This document shows, in pieces, positions 6,522 to 12,725 of a stretch of DNA of 14,531 nt. Under the pieces are notes generated by a model, which did not search any database, had not been told where the DNA came from, and saw only the letters and a list, made by a program, of their open reading frames with translations. Position numbers and translations under genes: made by a program. Each line of letters begins with the position of its first letter. The stretch's first letter is position 1. This DNA comes from Treponema sp. (GTDB taxonomy: Bacteria; Spirochaetota; Spirochaetia; Treponematales; Treponemataceae): positions 1 to 14,531 of the forward strand of contig JAFZWX010000066.1 of assembly GCA_017617145.1 (NCBI GenBank). The letters run 5' to 3'.

Positions 6522-6610
6522 AGATTGTCGGGTCAAGCCCGACAATGACAAGGAGTAGTTAACCCCGACAATGACACAATTTGTCATTCCCCGGCTTGAC
6601 CGGGGAATCT
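6522..6610. repeat. Palindromic element locus 2, between RNA helicase and ABC-F genes
   Basis: The first hairpin (6522-6550) is identical in all 29 nt to that at 2993-3021. The second (6582-6610, reverse) has a perfect stem ATTCCCCGG/CCGGGGAAT with loop CTTGA. They are 31 nt apart, and the gap contains a half copy, CCCCGACAATGACACA (6563-6578). The locus fills the 111-bp gap between the helicase stop and the ABC-F start. Neither hairpin is followed by a T run, so neither is a standard intrinsic terminator. Confidence 0.92.
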
Positions 6611-6628
6611 ATTATTTGGAGAAATTTT

Positions 6629-8281
6629 ATGATTACAGTTAGTGATGTTAGTGTTTCATTCAGTGAGAAACCTCTTTTTACGGATGTTAATCTTAAGTTT
6701 AATAAAGGAAACTGTTACGGAATTACCGGTGCAAATGGGGCGGGAAAATCTACCTTTTTAAAGCTGCTCAGCGGTGAACTTGAAAAAGATTCCGGTGAAA
6801 TTTTTATGACCCCTGGCGAACGCATGGCAGTTTTAAAACAGGATCACTTTGCGTTTGATGAATATTCAGTCAAAGACACAGTTATGATGGGTTTCCCTAG
6901 ACTTTATGAAGTTAGTAAAGCCCGCGACGAAATATATGCCAAGACAGATTTTACCGAAGAAGACGGAATAAAGTCTGCAGAACTCGAAGCAGAATTCGGC
7001 GAGCTTGGCGGCTATGAAGCAGAAAATCAAATTGAACAGATGCTCAGTGGCTTAGGTCTGGAAGAAGAACACCACGACAAAATGATGAGTGAACTTGATG
7101 AAAGCCAGAAGGTACGCGTTCTTCTTGCACAGGCAATTTATGGAAATCCTGATGCACTTATTCTCGATGAGCCTACAAACGGTCTTGATATTGAATCAAT
7201 TACCTGGCTCGAAAACTTTTTGCTTGATTTTGAAAATACAGTAATTGTTGTTTCTCACGACCGACACTTTTTGAATACAGTCTGCACTTACATCTGTGAT
7301 ATTGATTTTGGAAAAATCACTCAGTTCAGCGGAAACTACGACTTCTGGTATCAGATGACTCAGGTTATGCAGCGACAGGCTCACGACCAGCAGAAAAAGA
7401 CAGAAGAAAAAATGAAGGACCTTCGCGAGTTTATCCTTCGATTCAGTTCTAACGCTTCAAAAGCAAAGCAGGCAACAAGTCGCAAAAAGATTTACGACAA
7501 ACTTGCAGATAGCCTTGAAGATATCCCTGTTTCTACACGTAAGTTCCCTTATGTAAACTTTAAAGCCGACCGCGAAATCGGTAACAATGTTCTTGAATGT
7601 AAAAAACTTTGTATAAAAGATGCCGACGGTGTTGATCTTCTTAAAGACTTTAGCCTTACTGTTAACCGAACAGATAAAATTGCTTTTGTTGGTATTGAAC
7701 ATAATTCTGTAACGGCACTTTTTGATATTATAAATGGAGTAAAAAAGCCTGATAGCGGAGAATACTTCTGGGGACAGACAACTAGCCAGACATATTTGCC
7801 ACGCGATAATTCAAGCAACTTTGATAACGATATGAACATTACCGAATGGCTCAAGCAATATTCAAAAGAACAGGATGACGCTTATGTTCGCGGTTTCCTT
7901 GGACGAATGCTCTTCAGTGGTGATGAATCCCTTAAAAAAGTAAAAGTCCTTTCGGGTGGTGAAAAGGTTCGCTGTATGCTCAGTAAACTTATGCTCAGTG
8001 GTGCCAACTGTATTACAATGGATGATCCTACAAACCATCTTGACCTTGAAGCAATTCAGTCGCTTAACGAAGGTTTGATTGCATTCCCTGGAGTTCTTTT
8101 GTTCAGTTCACACGACCACGAGTTTATTCAGTCTATTGCCAACCGCATTGTAGAAATTACACCAAATGGTATTATTGACCGCATGATGAGCTTTGATGAT
8201 TACATTACCGATCCGCAGGTTACAGAATTAAGAAAGAAACTGTACGAAGGTACTGGTAAGAAGATTAAGTATAGAGTTTAA
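6629..8281 (+). CDS. ABC-F family ATPase, YbiT-like, with degenerate second ATP site
   Basis: A soluble 550-residue protein with two ABC domains and no membrane domain. ABC-F proteins bind the ribosomal E site and modulate translation; the best match by eye is YbiT. NBD1 has Walker A GANGAGKST (34-42), Walker B LILDEPT (177-183, E181) and H210, but signature LDESQ (156-160). NBD2 has an intact signature LSGGE (441-445) and H495, but its Walker A position reads GIEHNSVT (355-362) without the lysine, and Walker B reads TMDDPT, with D466 in place of the catalytic glutamate. The linker with RFSSNASKAKQATSR (271-285) is typical of YbiT. An upstream TTG (6581) in frame would add residues that are translated palindromic repeat (MSFPGLTGESI), so I start at ATG 6629, with GGAG at 6618-6621. 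The gene converges on rep. Confidence 0.93.
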   Translation: MITVSDVSVSFSEKPLFTDVNLKFNKGNCYGITGANGAGKSTFLKLLSGELEKDSGEIFMTPGERMAVLKQDHFAFDEYSVKDTVMMGFPRLYEVSKARDEIYAKTDFTEEDGIKSAELEAEFGELGGYEAENQIEQMLSGLGLEEEHHDKMMSELDESQKVRVLLAQAIYGNPDALILDEPTNGLDIESITWLENFLLDFENTVIVVSHDRHFLNTVCTYICDIDFGKITQFSGNYDFWYQMTQVMQRQAHDQQKKTEEKMKDLREFILRFSSNASKAKQATSRKKIYDKLADSLEDIPVSTRKFPYVNFKADREIGNNVLECKKLCIKDADGVDLLKDFSLTVNRTDKIAFVGIEHNSVTALFDIINGVKKPDSGEYFWGQTTSQTYLPRDNSSNFDNDMNITEWLKQYSKEQDDAYVRGFLGRMLFSGDESLKKVKVLSGGEKVRCMLSKLMLSGANCITMDDPTNHLDLEAIQSLNEGLIAFPGVLLFSSHDHEFIQSIANRIVEITPNGIIDRMMSFDDYITDPQVTELRKKLYEGTGKKIKYRV

Positions 8282-8284
8282 AAG

Positions 8285-8342
8285 AGATTCCCGGGTCAAG
8301 CCCGGGAATGACATGTCATTGTCGGGCTTGACCCGACAATCT
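8285..8342. repeat. Palindromic element locus 3, back-to-back between ABC-F and rep
   Basis: Two 29-nt hairpins abut tail to tail with no spacer. 8285-8313 has stem ATTCCCGGG/CCCGGGAAT with loop TCAAG. 8314-8342 (reverse) is identical to the invariant hairpin of the other loci. The join reads AATGACA-TGTCATT, itself a perfect palindrome. The element fills the 59-bp gap between the convergent genes and its last two bases lie in the rep stop codon (8341-8343). It may act as a bidirectional transcript end, but there is no T run. Confidence 0.93.
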
Positions 8343-10344
8343 ATTCTCTTGATTTCAAGTTTTCCAAAAAATTAGATAACATATCATGGGCCTCTTCCTG
8401 GGTAATTTCTTTGGGCTCGTGATATTCAATCAGGTTTTGTGGAATCTCATCTAAAAATCGGCTAGGGGTGCATTCATTAATCATGTTCATTTTTTTTCGC
8501 TGCTGGCATGAAGTAAGAAAGAGCTTGTCGCGGGCACGGGTAATTGCTACATAAAAAAGACGGCGCTCTTCTTCTACATTTCCGTCGTTTTCGGCAACAG
8601 AACGTGCATGAGGAATAAGGCCTTCTTCGCATCCTGCAATAAATACAACAGGAAACTCAAGACCTTTAGAAGCATGAATTGTCATAAGGTTAACTTTACC
8701 CTTGTTGTCGTTATCATCATTGTTATCCTGCGAAACAAGCGTAATGCGGTTTAAATAATTAAATACACTCGGGTTATCGTTATCGGGATCTTTTTCCCAG
8801 ACATCAATTGAATTCAAAAGGCTTTCTATATTCATGAGTTTAAACTGAACGGCTTTTTCATTCTTACCAAATTCTCCAATCAGATAATCCTTGTAATCAA
8901 TATCTTCAATCATCTGGCGAACTTTATTGCTCAAGCCGCGGCCACTCAAAATCTTCTGCCTTTCATCTTCAATAAGCTTCATGAACTCTGATAAATCTTC
9001 TTTTACTGCATCGTTAGCAGGAGAACCCGGACGGTTTATAAGAGAATCCATTGCATTCCACATAGTACATCCGTTTAGCAGCGCTTCATCATTAAGCATC
9101 TGAATTGTTGCACGACCAATTCCACGGCGCGGAGTATTCAGAATGCGTATAAGATTTATGTCATCATCGTGATTTGCAATAACGCGCAGGTAGCTTACAA
9201 TATCCTTAATTTCCTTGCGTTCAAAAAACGAAGTACCGCCGCTCATGGTGTAGGGAATGTTGTTTTCAAGAAGTGCTTCTTCAAGTACGCGGCCCTGAGT
9301 ATTAGCACGCATCAACACTCCAAACTCATCATATTTACGGTGTTCGTCCATTGCAATTCCAAGAATGCTTTCGGCAATAAAGTTTGCTTCATCTGTTTCG
9401 TTCTGGGGCATAAAAACTTCAATAGGTTTACCACCACCGTTACCGCTCCAGAGCTTTTTGTCTTTACGGTTTGTGTTGTGGCTTATTACACCGTTTGCTG
9501 CTTCAAGAATTGTTTCTGTAGAACGATAATTCTGTTCAAGGCGGATTTCTGTCACCTTAAAATCGTGCTCAAAATTTATGATATTCTGATAGTCAGCCCC
9601 ACGCCAGCTGTAAATGCTCTGGTCATCGTCGCCTACAACTGCAACATTCTGGTCTGCCAAAAGATGCATCATTTCATACTGCTGATGACTTGTATCCTGA
9701 AACTCATCGACCATTATGTATTTATAGCGTTCTCTGTAGCGTGCAAGAACATCGGGGTGCTCACGGAAAAGCTTTATTGGAAGAACAATAAGGTCATCAA
9801 AATCTACGGCGTTGTAAAGCTGAAGCCCTTCCTGGTAAAGCTCATAAAGCGGCTTATACATATCGTTTGCAGTTTCCCAGTTTTTGCGTCCGGTTTTTAT
9901 GTTGGAAATAAGGTTTCCGATTGTGTAAATATCCATTGCTTCGGGACTGAATTTAAGCTCACGACCACATTCTTTAATAAGTGCAACACGGTCAGTTTCG
10001 TCGTAAATACTGAAATTTTCCCGCCAACCAAGTTTTGTAATTTCCTGACGAAGGATTTTTACCCCGAATGCATGAAAAGTAGAAATTGTAAGGTTTTGAA
10101 GTTTTTTCTGAGTAAGGCCTTTGATTCGGTCTGCCATTTCTTTAGCAGCCTTGTTTGTAAAGGTAAGTGCAAGAATCTGACTTTGAGGAATGCCCTTGTC
10201 GAGCATATGCGCAATTCGGAATGTAATAACGCGCGTTTTACCGCTACCGGCACCTGCAATTATAAGAATAGCGCCTTCGGTAGTTGTAACGGCCTTGAAT
10301 TGTTCGGGATTAAGTTCTTTTCGCAAGGTTTCCAAATCGAGCAT
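8341..10344 (-). CDS. rep: Rep-like UvrD-family 3'-5' DNA helicase
   Basis: ATP-dependent superfamily 1 DNA helicase of 667 residues acting at replication forks, probably clearing bound proteins ahead of the replisome. Motifs: Q motif LNPEQ (11-15), Walker A AGAGSGKT (30-37), Ia TFTNKAAKEM (61-70), VDEFQDTS (212-219), GDDDQSIYSWRGA (238-250), RLEQNYRST (268-276), later TIHASKGLEFPVV and FYVAITRARDKL. Length and several blocks (NFSIYDETDR, DFDDLIVLPIKL, GGTSFFERKEIKD) match E. coli Rep better than UvrD or PcrA, which are about 720 residues with a C-terminal extension missing here. The ATG at 10342-10344 has no Shine-Dalgarno sequence; a promoter with its -10 box only 9 nt upstream suggests a leaderless or nearly leaderless mRNA. 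The stop codon overlaps a palindromic element, and the gene is convergent with the ABC-F gene. Confidence 0.95.
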   Translation of the reverse strand: MLDLETLRKELNPEQFKAVTTTEGAILIIAGAGSGKTRVITFRIAHMLDKGIPQSQILALTFTNKAAKEMADRIKGLTQKKLQNLTISTFHAFGVKILRQEITKLGWRENFSIYDETDRVALIKECGRELKFSPEAMDIYTIGNLISNIKTGRKNWETANDMYKPLYELYQEGLQLYNAVDFDDLIVLPIKLFREHPDVLARYRERYKYIMVDEFQDTSHQQYEMMHLLADQNVAVVGDDDQSIYSWRGADYQNIINFEHDFKVTEIRLEQNYRSTETILEAANGVISHNTNRKDKKLWSGNGGGKPIEVFMPQNETDEANFIAESILGIAMDEHRKYDEFGVLMRANTQGRVLEEALLENNIPYTMSGGTSFFERKEIKDIVSYLRVIANHDDDINLIRILNTPRRGIGRATIQMLNDEALLNGCTMWNAMDSLINRPGSPANDAVKEDLSEFMKLIEDERQKILSGRGLSNKVRQMIEDIDYKDYLIGEFGKNEKAVQFKLMNIESLLNSIDVWEKDPDNDNPSVFNYLNRITLVSQDNNDDNDNKGKVNLMTIHASKGLEFPVVFIAGCEEGLIPHARSVAENDGNVEEERRLFYVAITRARDKLFLTSCQQRKKMNMINECTPSRFLDEIPQNLIEYHEPKEITQEEAHDMLSNFLENLKSRE

Positions 10345-10353
10345 AGTTTCATA

Positions 10354-10382
10354 AATATATCAAAAGTTTTATAGATACACAA
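10354..10382 (-). promoter_or_regulatory. Promoter of rep
   Basis: On the minus strand TTGTGT (10382-10377), exactly 17 bp, then TATATT (10359-10354). The -10 ends 9 nt before the ATG, so the leader would be only about 2-3 nt. The -35 matches four of six and the -10 five of six positions. Confidence 0.5.
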
Positions 10383-10415
10383 TTATGATAACTAATAATT
10401 CTTAAAAAAAACTGA

Positions 10416-10477
10416 GTAAGATTTCTGATTTTGCGGAACGTCCTCTTCGTCTAGTGGAGCAAAATCAGAAACCTTAC
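10416..10477. repeat. Long inverted repeat with tRNA-Glu-like loop, between rep and hexokinase
   Basis: Arms 10416-10434 and 10459-10477 pair over 19 bp with a single mismatch (A10421 with C10472); the core is TTTCTGATTTTGC with GCAAAATCAGAAA. The 24-nt loop contains GTCCTCTTCGTCTAGTGG (10440-10457), which closely resembles the 5' end of a bacterial tRNA-Glu. On the minus strand a run of eight T (10411-10404) follows 4 nt after the stem, as in an intrinsic terminator; on the plus strand six T (10485-10490) follow after 7 nt. It could be a terminator, a small RNA or an insertion relic. Confidence 0.7.
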
Positions 10478-10513
10478 GGGAGAATTTTTTAATATTTGAA
10501 TAAATATTTCCTA

Positions 10514-10542
10514 TTTCAATATTTTATAATTCTTTGTATAAT
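10514..10542 (+). promoter_or_regulatory. Candidate promoter of hexokinase
   Basis: A perfect TATAAT (10537-10542) sits 17 bp after TTTCAA (10514-10519), a poor -35. A second TATAAT is at 10525-10530. The region is almost pure A/T, so the exact box is uncertain. The leader would be about 25 nt with a good ribosome site, TAAGGA (10559-10564). Confidence 0.35.
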
Positions 10543-10572
10543 AATATATATTTTTCTATAAGGATTATTTTT

Positions 10573-11862
10573 ATGAATACTTCTGTATCTTCTTTTTTAA
10601 TGAAACATAATTTTGTAAACCATATTGATGTACTTGCGCTTGCACAGGGCATTCTTGACGATATGCGTCGCGGACTCAAAAAGCAGCCGAGCGATCAGGA
10701 TATGATCCGCACTTTCTGTAATCCACCAAAGGAAACAGCAAAAAATCAGAGTGTAATTGTAATTGATGCAGGTGGAACAAATTTCCGTTCCTGCCTTGTT
10801 ACCTTTGATGCTGCAGGTCTGCCAACAATTTCCGAAATGGAAAAAACAAAGATGCCTGGAGTTGATCGTGAACTTAGCAGAAAGGATTTTTTTGAGCAGA
10901 TTGCCACAAATCTTGAGCATTTAAAAAATAAAGCAGACCGTATTGGATTTTGTTTTTCGTATCCAATGGAAATTCAGACAGATGGTGACGGAATTCTTCT
11001 TGGCTTTTCTAAAGAAGTAAAGGCTCCAGAAGTTATTGGAAGTAAAGTAGGCGAGTGTCTTAAAAATGCTCTTGCCCAACACGGCTGGAACACAATCAAA
11101 CGCGTGACAATGTGTAATGATACAACTTCGGCACTTCTTGCAGGTGCTGCTACTGCGGGAGACATTCACCGCTATTCTTCATATATCGGCTACATTCTTG
11201 GAACAGGTATGAATGCGGCATATTTACAGCCAGACTGTGACTGTTGCGGCATAAAAAAACAAATCATTGTTTGTGAAAGCGGTAAGTACAAAAATATCAA
11301 TCGCTCCGATTTTGACATTGAATTTGATAAAACTACTGTAAAACCGGGCTCTTTCTATATGGAAAAACAATGTTCCGGTGCTTATTTGGGTCCTGTTTCT
11401 ACAATTATCCTGCAAACTGCTGCAAAAGAAGAACTTTTCACCACAAAAATGAATGAAGAACTTCTTAAACTTGAACCGCTTACACTTATAGAAATGGACA
11501 AATTCCTTCACGGACCTTTCAATAAAGACTGTATACTTGGAAAACTTGCCTGTGAAGTTGCAACAGAAGAAGATCTTGATATTTTGTACCAGCTGCTCGA
11601 CGCCGTTGTTGAACGTTCAGCACGCTGTTCTGCCGCAATTCTTACAGCTTGTGCTATTCAGACTGGAGAGGGCAAAAACGCAGCCCACCCGGTATGCATT
11701 TTGTGTAACGGAACAACCTTCTACAAAACCTGGATGGTCCGCGAACGCACAGCCGCCTACCTTGATGAGATTTTAACAAACAAGCTAGGCATCCATTGGG
11801 AAATTGTGTCTGCTGAGAATGATATTACCCTGGGTACAGCCATCAGTGGTTTAATAGAATAA
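10573..11862 (+). CDS. Hexokinase, eukaryotic-type fold
   Basis: Phosphorylates glucose or related hexoses with ATP to hexose 6-phosphate, the first glycolytic step. The 429-residue product matches the two-domain hexokinase family of eukaryotes and Treponema rather than bacterial ROK glucokinases. Motifs: phosphate-binding VIDAGGTNFRSCLV (63-76), sugar-binding FSYP (128-131), CNDTTSALLAG (181-191) with D183 as likely catalytic base, GTGMNAAY (210-217), MEKQCSGAYLG (263-273) and a C-terminal block ending NDITLGTAISGL. The length is close to one yeast-type hexokinase unit. The usual EWG segment is replaced by VCESGKYKN (233-241), and a cysteine cluster PDCDCCG (220-226) precedes it. I start at ATG 10573, with TAAGGA at 10559-10564, not at the in-frame TTG 10534, which overlaps the promoter. 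Gene is divergent from rep. Confidence 0.93.
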   Translation: MNTSVSSFLMKHNFVNHIDVLALAQGILDDMRRGLKKQPSDQDMIRTFCNPPKETAKNQSVIVIDAGGTNFRSCLVTFDAAGLPTISEMEKTKMPGVDRELSRKDFFEQIATNLEHLKNKADRIGFCFSYPMEIQTDGDGILLGFSKEVKAPEVIGSKVGECLKNALAQHGWNTIKRVTMCNDTTSALLAGAATAGDIHRYSSYIGYILGTGMNAAYLQPDCDCCGIKKQIIVCESGKYKNINRSDFDIEFDKTTVKPGSFYMEKQCSGAYLGPVSTIILQTAAKEELFTTKMNEELLKLEPLTLIEMDKFLHGPFNKDCILGKLACEVATEEDLDILYQLLDAVVERSARCSAAILTACAIQTGEGKNAAHPVCILCNGTTFYKTWMVRERTAAYLDEILTNKLGIHWEIVSAENDITLGTAISGLIE

Positions 11863-11878
11863 CATGTGAATCAGTTTG

Positions 11879-11961
11879 AAAACAAGACTGCGAGAGCGTA
11901 GGGACGGCTGCAAGCTTCGCAGTAGTTTGCAGACGTACCTTAGCGGAAGCAGATTTGTTTT
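11879..11961. repeat. 83-nt imperfect hairpin between hexokinase and flbB
   Basis: Nested complementary segments: AAAACAA (11879-11885) with TTGTTTT (11955-11961), CTGC (11888-11891) with GCAG (11949-11952), and TAGGGACGGCTGCAA (11899-11913) with TTGCAGACGTACCTTA (11927-11942), the last with two mismatches and a bulge. The apical loop (11914-11926) is 13 nt. The GC content is higher than the surrounding AT-rich sequence. It starts 16 nt after the hexokinase stop, so it may end or stabilise that message, but the shape is unlike a simple terminator and no coding frame is credible. No other structure is seen in 11863-12000. Confidence 0.6.
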
Positions 11962-11999
11962 CCATCTGTTTGCATTTCGCCTGGGAGTAATTTTTCTAT

Positions 12000-12027
12000 T
12001 TGATTTTTTTATTATATATGTTATAAT
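12000..12027 (+). promoter_or_regulatory. Promoter of the flbB-fliK-flgD operon
   Basis: TTGATT (12000-12005), 16 bp, then a perfect TATAAT (12022-12027) preceded by TGT, making an extended -10. Transcription would begin near 12034, about 14 nt before flbB. This is sigma70-like, in keeping with the sigma70-driven flagellar operons known from Borrelia. No sigma28- or sigma54-type box is seen. Confidence 0.62.
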
Positions 12028-12047
12028 TATTAAAATACGAGGGGAAA

Positions 12048-12674
12048 ATGGCTTTAAAAGGCTTTGGAAAATCATTTGTTTTAATTCTTATCATTATAAT
12101 TCTTGTAATCGGCGGACTTTTGTGGTTCGACTATCTTGGAATTATTCGTGTTAAAAATGTATTTTCTCCAGTTTATAAGCTCATGGGAAAAGACGTTCAA
12201 ACCTCTCAAACAGCAACCCAATCAAAACCTCTTGTAGCAAATCTTGATGAAGACCGGCTGAATAAACAAAAACAGGCAATCGATATACGCATTGAAGAAC
12301 TTGATAAACGTGAAGCCGACTTAGAGGAATCAGAAAGTAAAAATGCTCAGATTGCCGCAGAACTTGCAGAACGAGAAAAAAATCAAGAAGAACGTGAAAA
12401 AACATTTAACTTGACCGTAAAAAAATACGATGATAAAGAAGTAAACATTGAACAGATTGCTAATAATCTGAACGGTATGAGACCACAGGCAGCTGTTGAC
12501 ATTCTTGTTGCAATGGATGATCAGATTGTAATTGATGTCCTTCGCAAAGTAGAAGAGCTGGCTAAAGAAAACGGGTCTTCATCCATGGGTTCTTACTGGC
12601 TGTCTTTAATGCCATCTGACCGGGCTGCAGAAATACAGCGGAAGATGTTGAGTAAGCCGGAGTCTCTGGAATAA
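12048..12674 (+). CDS. flbB: Periplasmic flagellar collar protein FlbB
   Basis: A spirochaete-specific component of the periplasmic flagellar motor; in Borrelia FlbB forms the base of the collar around the motor and is needed for stator assembly and flagellar orientation. The 208-residue protein has one membrane segment (about 9-27), a linker with FSPVYKLMG (39-47), a charged coiled coil (about 67-132, rich in E, K, R) and a C-terminal helical domain (133-203) with NLNGMRPQAAVDILVAMDD, which resembles the MgtE-N/MotE-like fold. Length fits the family. The start is supported by AGGGG at 12040-12044 and a promoter ending 20 nt upstream. It is the first flagellar gene in the window; fliI/fliJ, which precede flbB in Borrelia, are replaced here by hexokinase. 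The stop codon lies 10 nt before a hairpin that covers the fliK ribosome site. Confidence 0.88.
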   Translation: MALKGFGKSFVLILIIIILVIGGLLWFDYLGIIRVKNVFSPVYKLMGKDVQTSQTATQSKPLVANLDEDRLNKQKQAIDIRIEELDKREADLEESESKNAQIAAELAEREKNQEEREKTFNLTVKKYDDKEVNIEQIANNLNGMRPQAAVDILVAMDDQIVIDVLRKVEELAKENGSSSMGSYWLSLMPSDRAAEIQRKMLSKPESLE

Positions 12675-12684
12675 TCGTTCAAGC

Positions 12685-12725
12685 TGGCAATCCTTCAATT
12701 GTGTTTACAACCAGGAGGATTGCCA
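12685..12725 (+). promoter_or_regulatory. Hairpin sequestering the fliK ribosome binding site
   Basis: TGGCAATCCTTC (12685-12696) pairs with GGAGGATTGCCA (12714-12725) over 12 bp with one T-G pair. The 3' arm contains five of the six bases of AGGAGG (12713-12718) and ends directly before the fliK ATG (12726). The 17-nt loop holds a further TTGT/ACAA pairing (12699-12702 with 12707-12710). A ribosome ending flbB at 12672-12674 would reach the 5' arm, so coupling is likely. ATTGCC (12719-12724) could alternatively pair with GGCAAT at 12731-12736, placing the ATG in a 6-nt loop. Confidence 0.75.

Noticed and set aside
6522..6610. CRISPR array or intrinsic terminators
   Set aside because: The repeats are few, inverted and irregularly spaced, with no spacers of constant length; hairpins are not followed by T runs.
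6581..6628. TTG start adding 16 residues to the ABC-F protein
   Set aside because: The extra residues are translated palindromic element (MSFPGLTGESI), whereas ATG 6629 has a GGAG site and begins exactly where YbiT homology begins.
9169..10374. 401-codon open frame on the plus strand opposite rep
   Set aside because: It is fully antisense to a helicase with all motifs. The translation is Phe/Cys/Asn-rich and shows no domain, as expected for a shadow of the coding frame.
10440..10457. Complete tRNA gene
   Set aside because: Only an acceptor/D-arm-like 18-nt string is present; there is no anticodon arm, T arm or matching 3' acceptor strand.
10534..10572. TTG start for hexokinase
   Set aside because: It lies in the promoter region next to TATAAT; ATG 10573 has a good ribosome site.
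11876..12154. 92-codon frame across the hairpin into flbB
   Set aside because: It runs over the hairpin and the flagellar promoter, then out of frame through the flbB start; no ribosome site and no recognisable domain.
12699..12725. TTG start for fliK
   Set aside because: It lies within the hairpin loop and has no ribosome site, while ATG 12726 follows a perfect AGGAGG.
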